From positions 1-32,556 of the forward strand of contig JAAZXA010000083.1 in the NCBI GenBank assembly GCA_014240385.1: 32,556 bases of DNA. The letters run 5' to 3'. Each line of letters opens with the position of its first letter. Within the stretch, counting starts at the first letter, position 1. Positions 1 through 7,741 of the stretch are shown here, piece by piece. A program made the position numbers and the translations under genes. Under the pieces are notes generated by a model that made no database searches, had not been told where the DNA came from, and saw only the letters and a list, made by a program, of their open reading frames with translations. The stretch is from Methanobacteriota archaeon. Its GTDB lineage: Archaea; Thermoplasmatota; Poseidoniia; Poseidoniales; Poseidoniaceae.

Positions 1-495
1 AATCGACTACCACTTGAGGCGCCGGTATTACCGCGGCGGCTGGCACCGTCCTTACCCACCTCTTATTCCAAGACCTTTGAAGAGTCAAGAAAAGACTGGG
101 TCTTACCCCAGCCACTTGGAGTTCCCTGGTCACGATTTCTCGCATTGCCAAGTTTTCGCGCCTGCTGCACCCCGTAGGGTCTGGATTCGTGTCTCAGAAT
201 CCATCTCCGGGCGATTGCTCCCACAACCCGTACGCGTTGAAGGCTAGAGGGTACGTTACACCCCCTACGACCTGATACGCCGCAGGCCCATCCTGTGCCG
301 CCGGAGCTTTGATCCACCAACCGTTCCAGGCATGGTGAACTATGGAGCATTATTCTCAGTTTCCCGAGGTTATTCTCCAGTACAGGGCAGGTTATCCACG
401 TGTTACTGAGCAGTATGCCGAGTCCCTAAGACTCTCGACTCGCATGGCTTAATCGAACTCCAATAGCGGTCGCCTCTGGCAGGATCAACCAGATT
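1..495 (-). rRNA. 16S ribosomal RNA, 5' part (cut by window edge)
   Basis: The minus strand reads the canonical archaeal 16S 5' end (TCTGGTTGATCCTGCCAG) from about 494. It continues through the helix with CATGCGAGTCGAG, through GTAACACGTGG, and down to the 530 loop (GTGCCAGCCGCCGCGGTAA) near the left edge. Only about 495 of roughly 1,470 nt are inside the window, so the 3' end, including the anti-Shine-Dalgarno, is not visible. The gene lies downstream of secY in the same direction. That spc-16S linkage fits Marine Group II. The reading frames inside this interval are chance frames in structural RNA. Confidence 0.97.
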
Positions 496-628
496 TGTTC
501 GAAGAATAAATTCTTCTCTGCACTGATCCTTGAAGACGACATCACAAGTTGTCACTTATTGGTTAATTTTTGGTTGGAACACTCTTTTTCTAGAGTTGCT
601 CTTTATCTTACACACATTATCTGTGTAA

Positions 629-820
629 CCTGATCACCTTCTCAGCCCCGAGCGGGCGTCCCCTGATGGAGATCGGTTTCTCGGAACCGCATTGCTTCGG
701 CATCACGCCCATCAGATGCCGGTTTTCATCATCTCCGAAGAGACTCCATCGGCAACGCCTTGACAGACGCAAGCAACCTTGCGACCTACCTACCCTATAT
801 GAAGGTGATGGCAGGGGCTG
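629..820 (-). ncRNA. structured leader element or unassigned small RNA upstream of 16S
   Basis: A nested set of complementary arms is visible. Outer arms: 629-632 with 812-815 and 634-641 with 801-808. Inner stem: 655-659 with 755-759, continued by 665-671 with 744-750. Inside it are three hairpins: 674-678/685-689, 699-704/715-720, and 733-735/740-742 with a UUCG loop on the minus strand. A side hairpin 768-773/778-783 has a 4-nt loop. In addition 643-649 can pair with 814-820, crossing the outer stem like a pseudoknot. I do not recognise SRP RNA, RNase P RNA or tRNA motifs. It may be a folded 16S 5' external spacer or an independent RNA. The minus strand is chosen because 16S reads that way and because UUCG falls there. 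Confidence 0.4.
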
Positions 821-1136
821 AACCGCAAAACCGGACCACTGCTAAGCCAAATGCTAAGTTCCACTTGAAGTCACCCTATGTGGGAGTTTACTATCATTAT
901 TTCTCAACAAAAATATCCAATAATTTCAACCAGTTACCCTACCTGGTAGATGTCAAAATCAAAGCCATTGATAGTTCTCGTAAACTCTTTTTTCCCCTCT
1001 AATCGATAATAATACTCTTCCGATTTGGGGTTCAATATGAGTATTTCATGCCTCCATGGCTTTTTCATAACATGTATCCAGACACATTATCTCTATTTTT
1101 AGCCCTTAATCAAGGGTGGATGAGGTTCTTACGGGA

Positions 1137-1195
1137 ACTCGGTTGGGCAAAAAATGCCGAGTGAAATCAATGCTACTCAACTACTGAAAGTTGAG
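1137..1195 (-). terminator. possible terminator after secY
   Basis: Just past the secY stop on the minus strand come a hairpin (1176-1181 with 1190-1195, 8-nt loop) and inverted arms ACTCGG (1137-1142) / CCGAGT (1157-1162). The second pair encloses a six-T run on the minus strand (1149-1154). Archaeal termination relies mainly on U-tracts, so this is a reasonable end for the ribosomal-protein transcript. The T-run is short and inside the loop, so the call is weak. Confidence 0.3.
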
Positions 1196-1234
1196 AAATT
1201 ATCAAAAATAGCAATTGCTAAAATGATAGCGGAA

Positions 1235-3166
1235 TCATTCCGCTCCGAAGAACTGTCTCAGCATCGGGTGCATTTCCATCGCCTGTTCCTTCTGAATTTG
1301 CTCATACGTTCTCAGAATAATTCCTACCGCCAGTAACAGACCCGTCCCCGTAGCATTACCTATTGTACCGAGTAAATCTGCTCCAGCAGCTAGTAATCCG
1401 ACGAAAGCGCCGGAGAACAACGTGACTGGTGGAATATACCTCTGTAGAATTTTCTCAAGCACTGCTGGATTTTTACGGAATCCAGGAATTTGCATCCCCG
1501 TCCGTTCAATTTGTTTAGCCACATCCTTTGCGCCCATATTTGTGGTCTCGATCCAAAACTTAGCGAAGACCATTGAACCCAAGGTCATGACACCGACATA
1601 GACTACTACGTGTAGCATCATCTCACCAAGTGAATGGCCGAAAACATCTCCTCGTTGGTCGAGTAATGGCAGTAGCCAGTCACCTACCCCGTTAACCATC
1701 GAAGCATACCATGCAAACCCGTCCGAAGCAGTGCTTTGACCGGGCTCGTAAGCCCCGAACAATTCGGCTTGAGACCACCACCCTTCACGCCCCAATATCG
1801 GAACCGTAGATAAAGTCGGATGACTCCAGAAAAGCAACGTGAACATGTTGATGTTAGCGAGCAGTGCTGCCATTAGAATGACCGGAATATTACTTGCATA
1901 TACTAAGCGTATTGGATACTTACCCTTGTGACCACGAACTTTTCCGTGAGTTAATGGTAATTCCAATTTACTCGATTCTGCGAATGCTACCACCAAGAAT
2001 ACGATGATAGATGATGCTAATGCAACGATTGGATTGACGTGCGTCAGCAGCATTGATTCGAATCCATTTTGTGATACTAATTGTGAATTGGATGCTGTCC
2101 TAAACATGTAAAATATCATCGGCAGTACACCTGATGGTGGATTCTGAACACTGTATTCAACACCCGCTGTGACCGGTAGTGGAGATAAGGTTCCAACGAA
2201 AGTGGACTGGGCAACTCCTGCCGCAATGAATAGAGAGATACCGGAGCCAATTCCCCACTTGGAAACTAATTCATCGAGAAGGAAAACTAAATATGAACCA
2301 ATAAATAATTGAGCCACGATAAGCATGTTAGCCCAGCCAGAACCCAGGCCGTTGATTAGATCCGGGTCAGGGTCTAAGAAACCATAGGTTTGTGGAATTG
2401 ACTCCACTGGTATCATGATTAGAACCAATAACTTCTGAACACCTTGGTAAAGTGCCTTATCATCTGTATCTTGTAGATCCAATTTGATAATCTTAGCACC
2501 GGCGAATAGCTGCATGATAATTGAACCAGTAACAATTGGACCAATTCCCAAGTGCATGATGGTACCGCTAGCGCCGGCCATGATGGCACGGAATCCAGAG
2601 AAGATATCCAATGCAGTTCCAGATAATCCCCATATCATGACATTAGTCATACCGAAGTAAAGAATCAGAACGAAGGTTGTGGTCCATAACTTGGACATGA
2701 AACGAACGTGACCATCTGGCTTAGTGATGGTTGGATAGACATCGACGAATCTACGTAATGCATAGAGGCGGCTTGACTCGGTCCCTGTATAGAAAAGACA
2801 AGTCAAAGCAGCAGCAGCACCGAATCCCATCAACAGTACACCAACAAACAGGAAACCGACGGCTTCTTTGTCGACGAACCATGAATAATAGGTAGCAAAA
2901 CCAACAAACCCTAACCAAATTCCCAACTTTAGGTATTTTCCAACAATGGGTGTTTCCTTGATTTTCTCTGGCAAATCAGTCATGAAACACCACATTAGGT
3001 ATCCCACATAGAGGATAGAGAGAACTATCCCTAGGATGGCTCTATCGCGTAATAACTGGTCAACAGAGTCACCTAATAGGTTCTCTTTTTGCCAATAAAA
3101 TAGGGTGCCGTAGTACATTGCAGCGATTAGTCCAATCGCCCACGTAACTCTTCTGCGGTTAACCAT
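1235..3166 (-). CDS. secY: SecY, protein translocase channel subunit, with N-terminal membrane extension
   Basis: Pore subunit of the Sec61/SecYEG translocon, moving secretory and membrane proteins through or into the cytoplasmic membrane. The recognisable SecY core starts near residue 140 and includes the segment ending GPIVTGSIIMQLFAGAKII, the loop containing FAESSKLELPLTHGKVRGHKG, and the C-terminal segments with GTGLLLAVGIILRTYEQI. At 643 residues it is far longer than the roughly 440-490 usual in archaea. Residues 9-25, 43-62, 79-98 and 103-126 form four extra predicted membrane helices before the core. It ends the spc cluster, as usual, 76 nt after rpl15, with a strong GGAGGAG Shine-Dalgarno 6 nt before the ATG. 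The function of the core is secure; the role of the extension is unknown. Confidence 0.95.
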   Translation of the reverse strand: MVNRRRVTWAIGLIAAMYYGTLFYWQKENLLGDSVDQLLRDRAILGIVLSILYVGYLMWCFMTDLPEKIKETPIVGKYLKLGIWLGFVGFATYYSWFVDKEAVGFLFVGVLLMGFGAAAALTCLFYTGTESSRLYALRRFVDVYPTITKPDGHVRFMSKLWTTTFVLILYFGMTNVMIWGLSGTALDIFSGFRAIMAGASGTIMHLGIGPIVTGSIIMQLFAGAKIIKLDLQDTDDKALYQGVQKLLVLIMIPVESIPQTYGFLDPDPDLINGLGSGWANMLIVAQLFIGSYLVFLLDELVSKWGIGSGISLFIAAGVAQSTFVGTLSPLPVTAGVEYSVQNPPSGVLPMIFYMFRTASNSQLVSQNGFESMLLTHVNPIVALASSIIVFLVVAFAESSKLELPLTHGKVRGHKGKYPIRLVYASNIPVILMAALLANINMFTLLFWSHPTLSTVPILGREGWWSQAELFGAYEPGQSTASDGFAWYASMVNGVGDWLLPLLDQRGDVFGHSLGEMMLHVVVYVGVMTLGSMVFAKFWIETTNMGAKDVAKQIERTGMQIPGFRKNPAVLEKILQRYIPPVTLFSGAFVGLLAAGADLLGTIGNATGTGLLLAVGIILRTYEQIQKEQAMEMHPMLRQFFGAE

Positions 3167-3242
3167 CTACTTCTCCTCCTTTTCCATTGCCGCATTGTTG
3201 CTGTCAAGTAGTTTGGGTTTATTCCTTCAGCGTAAGCTGCAA

Positions 3243-3656
3243 TCACTCGCTGTCTTCCTCGCCGCCATCAAGTGAAACACTTCCACCTGCGGATTCGATT
3301 TTCTCTACTGCTCTTGGACTAGCTGCTCCAACAGTGATGTTGAGCGCAGTTTTTATTTGTCCACTACCGAGTAGTTTATCGATTCCCATTTCAGTCAAAT
3401 TTATTGAATCTCCATCTGCTTCCATCTTTTCAAGGTCGCTGACATTACAACAGACGTTTACAGTACGCAGGCTTGGCTTGCGGTTGAATCCGTGCATTCC
3501 CCAGTGGTTAGGCATGTACTTGATTCGAGTCATTACCTTGTGCTTGTTTAGTCCTGCGTTTCCACGGCCACCGCGCTTTCCTGCACCACGGCCAGCCTTG
3601 TGGCCACGGCCATGAGTTCTGCAACGTCCACGGAATTTATTGGTTCTGCTTACCAT
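3243..3656 (-). CDS. rpl15: 50S ribosomal protein uL15
   Basis: Large-subunit protein of 137 residues. The basic, glycine-rich N-terminal tail (GRGHKAGRGAGKRGGRGNAG) threads into 23S rRNA in this family. It is followed by the KYMPNHWGMHGF segment typical of archaeal and eukaryotic uL15 and by the globular domain with GSGQIKTALNITVGAASPRAVEKIESAGG. The last residues are acidic. It sits between rpl30 and secY in the standard spc order, with GAGG a short distance before the ATG. Length and motifs are normal. Confidence 0.96.
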   Translation of the reverse strand: MVSRTNKFRGRCRTHGRGHKAGRGAGKRGGRGNAGLNKHKVMTRIKYMPNHWGMHGFNRKPSLRTVNVCCNVSDLEKMEADGDSINLTEMGIDKLLGSGQIKTALNITVGAASPRAVEKIESAGGSVSLDGGEEDSE

Positions 3657-3668
3657 CTCAAATCATCC

Positions 3669-4139
3669 TCACATCATTCTGGCCACTAGGGCCTCGATTT
3701 CATCGCCACGTGCTCCTAAAGCACCGCCAACACGGAAGGAGCGCTTGATGCCCCCCCAGCCTTTTGCCCCACGAGGTGGGTGAAGGCGGAAGACTCGCTT
3801 CATTCCTGCAACATCCTTGACAGTAGCATCTCCGGCTGCAATAGCCTTTGATAGTCCTGCAATGTTCTTGAAATCGCTATTATCTTTGACCACTTCATCA
3901 TCGATACGCTTGTCGCCTGCTAGACGTCCACGCTCTGAAATTAAATTGTTGATGGTTGCTTCTGAGACTTCTCCCCAAGTGATGTAATCCTTGGCTTTCT
4001 GCAACATTCCTTTGTATTGGTCATTCTCTGGAACTAGGACAGCGTGATTAACACGGGTCAAATTCAACATGTGCATTGTTTCCTTGATAGTGCGCTCGAC
4101 ACCAACATCTGATCTTACTCTAACAACTAGCCAAGTCAT
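3669..4139 (-). CDS. rpl30: 50S ribosomal protein uL30, long archaeal type
   Basis: Large-subunit protein of 156 residues. The N-terminal [12 protein letters not shown] strand and the following segment ([16 protein letters not shown]) are the core uL30 fold. The archaeal/eukaryotic (L7-like) C-terminal extension contains [19 protein letters not shown], which contacts rRNA in this family. The start overlaps the rps5 stop by 4 nt (ATGA), implying translational coupling. The C-terminus ends in an ALVARMM segment. Nothing unusual. Confidence 0.96.
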   Translation of the reverse strand: MTWLVVRVRSDVGVERTIKETMHMLNLTRVNHAVLVPENDQYKGMLQKAKDYITWGEVSEATINNLISERGRLAGDKRIDDEVVKDNSDFKNIAGLSKAIAAGDATVKDVAGMKRVFRLHPPRGAKGWGGIKRSFRVGGALGARGDEIEALVARMM

Positions 4140-4963
4140 TCTAACAACCTCCCTTGAACCATGAACAATCTTTGACGCTGGTCAGCACTGACCTTTGTCT
4201 TGTTCATTTCTATTAGAGCATTATATGTTGCTAATGCGTAGTTGATAGTAGTGCGAGTTTGCCCCTTGGAGCGGCTTAGTACATCTGTAATGCCTGCTAA
4301 TTCCAAGACCTTCTTTCCTGTGCCACCAACAACTAATCCCTTTCCTGCTGGAGCTGGCATTAGTGTGACACGAGTAGAGCCGGCACGACCAGTGACCTTG
4401 AATGGGACGCTTGTTCCTGGTCCAGCGCTAGACTCCCAAGAGCCGTTTCCGCGCTGTACTGAGATAACATTGAGTTTTGCGGCATCTATTGCCTTGCGGA
4501 TTGTGCCTGCAACTTCCTTTCCCTTGGCGATTGCCAAACCGACATATCCATCTCGGTTTCCAACACAGGCCATGACATTGAATCTTACACGGCGTCCACT
4601 GTCAGTCATTCTCTGAACCATGTTAACCTTGATGATCTCTTCTTCGAGGTTTGGAAGTAGTGCATCGACGACCTGAACTTCACGGATTGGCATACCACTG
4701 CGAAGGGCTTGTTCCATAGTGACTACTTCGCCAGATAGAACTGCTCTTCCTAGGCGAGTTAGAGGTTGCCAATTTCGCAATGCTTCCATTGGGTCAACTC
4801 CAACTCCACGTCGACGACGTGGTGCATCTTCGCTAACCTCTGGTGGATTGAAAGCAAGGGAGAGACCTGGTGCTACGTTTTCGGACTTAGCAGGTGCAGA
4901 GGGCTGTACCTCTACTGGCATCTCTGGAGTTGTTTCTTCTTCTACTGGTGCTTCGTCACTCAT
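4136..4963 (-). CDS. rps5: 30S ribosomal protein uS5 with acidic N-terminal extension
   Basis: Small-subunit protein involved in decoding fidelity and mRNA entry. The S5 double-stranded-RNA-binding domain is clear ([20 protein letters not shown]), followed by the C-terminal domain ([28 protein letters not shown]). At 275 residues it is longer than the roughly 200-235 typical for archaea. The first 50 or so residues are acidic and Pro/Ala-rich and probably disordered, and are followed by RRRRG. The start overlaps the rpl18 stop by 1 nt. The acidic tail parallels those on eL32 and uL15. Confidence 0.96.
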   Translation of the reverse strand: MSDEAPVEEETTPEMPVEVQPSAPAKSENVAPGLSLAFNPPEVSEDAPRRRRGVGVDPMEALRNWQPLTRLGRAVLSGEVVTMEQALRSGMPIREVQVVDALLPNLEEEIIKVNMVQRMTDSGRRVRFNVMACVGNRDGYVGLAIAKGKEVAGTIRKAIDAAKLNVISVQRGNGSWESSAGPGTSVPFKVTGRAGSTRVTLMPAPAGKGLVVGGTGKKVLELAGITDVLSRSKGQTRTTINYALATYNALIEMNKTKVSADQRQRLFMVQGRLLE

Positions 4964-5475
4964 CAGAATGCCCCCTCTATTTTGCCACGAGTTGCTTCAA
5001 CTTGTGATGCGAGTTCTTCGTTAATGTGAGCCCCATCTAGGCGCTCATCATCTGGGATTGCGGATTCACCATGTGGTAAATCAAGTCCAGCATCTAGCAT
5101 ACCCTTGAGGGCTGCATAAACTCGTGAACCTCTGGATGCTGCAAGGCCGATATCAAGGATTGCCTCCTCATGTCCTGCTGCTATTGCCGCTTTGCCCATT
5201 GCCAATCCTACCAAGTAAGATGCTGGTAAGGACTTGCGTGAATTGGATTCTGGCCATCCATATTTGGAGACTAGGCTTGAACCGTTGATATTGATGACAA
5301 CTTCATCGCCTGTGGCTACATAGTTGACCAATTGGCAAGTAATCTGAGTGTTAGAAATTCGAACAACTGCTCGCGGCTTGCGCGCTCTAAGCAACTTGCT
5401 GCGACGGTGGTAATCTGTTTCGCCACTACGTCGTCGCCGATATTGGAGTCTTTTTCTTGCACCTTGAACCATCAT
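4963..5475 (-). CDS. rpl18: 50S ribosomal protein uL18
   Basis: 5S rRNA-binding protein of the central protuberance. The 170-residue product has the basic N-terminus [20 protein letters not shown], the segment [16 protein letters not shown]-like strand, and the archaeal [21 protein letters not shown] segment leading to the glycine-containing [19 protein letters not shown]. The start follows GGAGGTG closely. Two adjacent ATG codons are possible, differing by one residue. It overlaps the eL19 stop by 4 nt. Length is normal. Confidence 0.95.
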   Translation of the reverse strand: MMVQGARKRLQYRRRRSGETDYHRRSKLLRARKPRAVVRISNTQITCQLVNYVATGDEVVININGSSLVSKYGWPESNSRKSLPASYLVGLAMGKAAIAAGHEEAILDIGLAASRGSRVYAALKGMLDAGLDLPHGESAIPDDERLDGAHINEELASQVEATRGKIEGAF

Positions 5476-5930
5476 TCATCACCTCCAAGTGAAACCCCGT
5501 CCACAGCCATTTGCTGGCGCATGTGGGCGAGAGAGCGGTATGAACCACCCTTTGCCTTACGGTAGTAATACCTGTATTGGCTAGATTCCAAAGTTCCTTC
5601 TTCACGCATCTCTGCAAGAGTACTGCGTTGACTACGGATGGTTCTCATCCAAGTCTGTTTGCGAGGAGTTCGGCTATTTGCACTACCCTTACGCTTTCCA
5701 TGACCCTTACGGCGACCCTTTGCTTTCTGAACTGCGATATGGCGGGCACGAACACGGCTTGTTCCCTTGATTGGCTTTGCTTTAATCCAACCTTCTTCAA
5801 TGAACTCGCGGATATCGTCCTTCTGGACAGCAGTGCAAATTTGGTCAACAAATGCTGGGTGAACCCAGATTCTGTTAACTCCGCACTTTAGCAGTTGTGC
5901 TGCCATCTTCTTTTGATTGGTAATCTGCAT
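5472..5930 (-). CDS. rpl19e: 50S ribosomal protein eL19
   Basis: Archaeal/eukaryotic-specific large-subunit protein, 152 residues and a single long-helix type fold. Recognisable features are KKMAAQLLKCGVNRIWVHP at the N-terminus, the basic middle (AVQKAKGRRKGHGKRKGSAN), and the C-terminal YRYYYRKAKGGSYRSLAHMR stretch. Its ATG shares one base with the eL32 stop codon (TGATG), so the two are coupled. The C-terminal residues are acidic. Nothing unusual. Confidence 0.96.
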   Translation of the reverse strand: MQITNQKKMAAQLLKCGVNRIWVHPAFVDQICTAVQKDDIREFIEEGWIKAKPIKGTSRVRARHIAVQKAKGRRKGHGKRKGSANSRTPRKQTWMRTIRSQRSTLAEMREEGTLESSQYRYYYRKAKGGSYRSLAHMRQQMAVDGVSLGGDE

Positions 5931-6622
5931 CAGAGTCCCCTCCTTCGGTTTAAGATACGAATTCCTAATTCATCGGCACGGTCGTGGATGCGCTCTCTCT
6001 TTCGACCTCCAACAGTGCGGCCAACACGGGCTGCTTCAGTCTCTGGATCAATAGCCTCTAGATCATTTGGATTCAGTACCATCACTTCGCGGAACCCACT
6101 TGGATGAAGGCCGCGGGCTGCGGCAACTTTTCCATGGCCAACACGGACCATTGCACCGCGATATTTGTAATTGCGGCGTTGTTTGTTATCCATACCCTTG
6201 GGTCTTCTCCAGCCACTGCGTGATAGACGCTTGTAGCGGAACCATTCGGTTCTAAGGAAGTTAGGTGTCAGTTTCTTTTGTTCTGCACGTAGAAGTAATG
6301 CAGCCTTTGTGGCATCATCAAGTACTGGCTTTTGTTTTGCAACGTGTAATTCTTGTTCTTCTTCATCCCAGTCCTCGTCATCATCGAAGTCCTCGAAGTC
6401 TTCTTCGGAATCTTCTTCGGAATCTTCTTCGGAATCTTGGCTTTCTTCTGCGTCCTCTTCGGCCACAGCCTCTTCAACTACAGTCTCTTCAACCGAATCA
6501 TCTTCAGCATTATCGGATAAGCGAGCAACTAACACTGACTTATTTCCAGAGACTGGCAGGCCAGCTTCCTTCAGTAGAGCCTTTAATTCTGCAACAGTCA
6601 TGTCTTGGTATTCTTCAGACAT
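5930..6622 (-). CDS. rpl32e: 50S ribosomal protein eL32 fused to an N-terminal SAP-like domain
   Basis: The eL32 core occupies roughly residues 95-230, with KLTPNFLRTEWFRYKRLS, SGWRRPKGMDNKQRRNYKYR and the C-terminal RVGRTVGGRKRERI. Residues 8-35 match the SAP helix-extended-loop-helix pattern (MTVAELKALLKEAGLPVSG then NKSVLVARL), normally a nucleic-acid-binding module. A very acidic linker (about residues 38-90) with three SEED-type repeats joins them. The ATG at 6622 is preferred because GGAGTG lies 6 nt upstream. A GTG nine nt earlier would overlap the rpl6 stop. Haloarchaeal eL32 also has an extra N-terminal nucleic-acid-binding-like domain plus an acidic linker, but of helix-hairpin-helix type. 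SAP is my pattern match, not a profile hit. Confidence 0.93.
   Translation of the reverse strand: MSEEYQDMTVAELKALLKEAGLPVSGNKSVLVARLSDNAEDDSVEETVVEEAVAEEDAEESQDSEEDSEEDSEEDFEDFDDDEDWDEEEQELHVAKQKPVLDDATKAALLLRAEQKKLTPNFLRTEWFRYKRLSRSGWRRPKGMDNKQRRNYKYRGAMVRVGHGKVAAARGLHPSGFREVMVLNPNDLEAIDPETEAARVGRTVGGRKRERIHDRADELGIRILNRRRGL
6399..6434. repeat. three tandem 12-nt units inside rpl32e
   Basis: Three exact copies of TCTTCTTCGGAA (plus strand) lie head to tail. On the coding strand they encode the repeating Ser/Asp-Glu-Glu segment of the acidic linker. Units are 6399-6410, 6411-6422 and 6423-6434. Copy number may vary between strains by slippage without breaking the frame. Confidence 0.85.
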
Positions 6623-6627
6623 TTGAA

Positions 6628-7173
6628 TCACTCCTTTTTGACCAGGTATATTCCGTCCTGGAAGACACGGCGGTCACGCTTTTTGACCGTAGTACAACGC
6701 TCGATATTAGCAGCAGTCTGACCTACTTTCTCCTTATCGGCCCCTGAAACTGTAATCTCTACTTTGTTCTTGACTTCTACTTTGACTTCACTAGCCCAAG
6801 GTAAGGCAGCGTTTCTTGGAACCTTTTCCCCGAAGTAATTGTTGACTACGAAGACATTCCCCTTGACTGAGAGGGTCATTGGAAAGTGGCTGTAAAGTGC
6901 CTTTAGGTGGTACGTGAAGCCTTCTGTTACTCCCACTATCATGTTGCGTAAGTGTGCTGCCCATGTTCCTGCCAAGGCTTTCTCCTTTCGGCGAGGAATG
7001 TCGATTCTTACGATGAGTGCATCTCCTTCTTGGAAGAGAGAAACTCTACCGTCGATGAACTCTCTACTGATTGAACCATTTGGTCCACTCAATGTGGCCA
7101 TGCCATCACTAAGAGTGGCAGAAACTCCCTCTGGGAGGGTTATTGTGTGGTCTATTCTATCTAATAATGCCAT
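6628..7173 (-). CDS. rpl6: 50S ribosomal protein uL6
   Basis: Large-subunit protein near the factor-binding site, 181 residues from the chosen start. It shows the duplicated uL6 fold: first half IDHTITLPEGVSATLSDGMA with the WAAHLRNMIVGVTEGF segment, second half from KALYSHFPMTLSVKGN through PRNAALPWASEVKVEVKNK to QTAANIERCTTVKKRDRRVF, followed by QDGIYLV. The ATG at 7173 (MALLDR) has GAGGTG 6 nt upstream. The longer frame would run back into rps8. The order S8-L6-L32e is archaeal. Confidence 0.96.
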   Translation of the reverse strand: MALLDRIDHTITLPEGVSATLSDGMATLSGPNGSISREFIDGRVSLFQEGDALIVRIDIPRRKEKALAGTWAAHLRNMIVGVTEGFTYHLKALYSHFPMTLSVKGNVFVVNNYFGEKVPRNAALPWASEVKVEVKNKVEITVSGADKEKVGQTAANIERCTTVKKRDRRVFQDGIYLVKKE

Positions 7174-7183
7174 CAATATCACC

Positions 7184-7573
7184 TCAGAAAACATAAGCCA
7201 GTAAGCGGCCACCTATTCTTGACGACTTAGCGTCATAATGGTGCATGACTCCCTGATTGGTAGTCAAAATCAGCAGACCGAAATCCTTAGCAGGGAGGTA
7301 TCTAGACTCCCACTGCTCGAACTCTTGTCTACCTACGGAATGGCGTGGTTTTACTACTCCACATTGGTTGATAGCGCCACGAAGTTCAACACGGTATGAA
7401 CCGCCGCGTCCATCTTCATCACGCTCAAAGGCACCAATATAGCCGGCTTGTTGCATGATGTCAAGAACCGAAGCAAGCAACTTGCTTGCTGGACTAACAT
7501 CAACGTTGTACTTACCTGCTTGCTCTGCGTTGAAAATCTTGCCAAGGGCATCATTCAAAGGATCGAATTGCAT
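7184..7573 (-). CDS. rps8: 30S ribosomal protein uS8
   Basis: Small-subunit primary rRNA-binding protein of 129 residues, the usual archaeal length. The N-terminus DPLNDALGKIFNAEQAGK and the C-terminal KDFGLLILTTNQGVMHHYDA, followed by GGRLLAYVF, are diagnostic. A purine-rich GAGGTGGTGATGAG precedes the ATG. It sits between rps14 and rpl6 as in other archaea. Bacterial S8 is a translational repressor of its own operon. Nothing here shows whether that applies. Confidence 0.97.
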   Translation of the reverse strand: MQFDPLNDALGKIFNAEQAGKYNVDVSPASKLLASVLDIMQQAGYIGAFERDEDGRGGSYRVELRGAINQCGVVKPRHSVGRQEFEQWESRYLPAKDFGLLILTTNQGVMHHYDAKSSRIGGRLLAYVF

Positions 7574-7585
7574 CTCATCACCACC

Positions 7586-7738
7586 TCAACTATACTTTTT
7601 GAACCCGATATCTGGGCCTATATCTCTAAAACACTGGCGGCATAATCTCAGCCCGTGTCTGCGAATCATTCCACGCTTGCGGCCACAACGGCGGCAACCG
7701 ATTGTTCTTCCAATTGCTTCTCCATGATCTCTTGCCAT
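7586..7738 (-). CDS. rps14: 30S ribosomal protein uS14, zinc-binding short form
   Basis: A 50-residue protein lying between rpl5 and rps8. Translation from the ATG at 7738 gives [20 protein letters not shown], then [19 protein letters not shown] and [11 protein letters not shown], ending in TGA at 7586. The two CxxC pairs (C15/C18 and C33/C36) make the zinc ribbon of archaeal uS14. GGAGTG stands 4 nt before the start. It helps shape the 30S head near the decoding region. It is small and easily missed but complete. Confidence 0.96.
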   Translation of the reverse strand: MARDHGEAIGRTIGCRRCGRKRGMIRRHGLRLCRQCFRDIGPDIGFKKYS

Positions 7739-7741
7739 GCT

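Larger units (their letters stand above)
496..1234 (-). other. secY-16S intergenic region; presumed 16S leader and promoter
   Basis: About 740 nt separate the secY stop from mature 16S, and no credible protein is encoded on either strand. Nearest 16S is a perfect inverted repeat (GAAGAAT at 501-507, ATTCTTC at 510-516), then a hairpin (TTACAC 608-613 / GTGTAA 623-628), then the structured block at 629-820. A 7-nt direct repeat TGCTAAG falls just beyond 840. Further out, AATACTC (1011-1017) and GAGTATT (1039-1045) form inverted arms around an AT-rich stretch. The minus-strand sequences TATTATTAT near 1010 and CTAAAAATAG near 1100 resemble archaeal TATA boxes. I cannot choose a promoter with confidence. 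Confidence 0.5.

Noticed and set aside
14-350. Protein-coding frames at the left edge
   Set aside because: They lie inside 16S rRNA.
629-820. The structured element as a box C/D guide RNA (minus strand ATGATGA at 726-732, CTGA at 712-715, GTGATGC at 700-706)
   Set aside because: Spacings are off (10 and 15 nt), the last D box would be CCGA, and the same bases sit in a hairpin (699-704/715-720). The match is not convincing.
496-1234. SRP RNA, RNase P RNA or a tRNA in the secY-16S gap
   Set aside because: No GGAAG/AGCAGCC symmetric loop, no conserved RNase P core, and no T-loop (GGTTCGAATCC-like) or cloverleaf seen on either strand.
760-1336. Two plus-strand frames of 60-80 codons between 16S and secY
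   Set aside because: No start context, no recognisable composition, and one runs into secY on the opposite strand.
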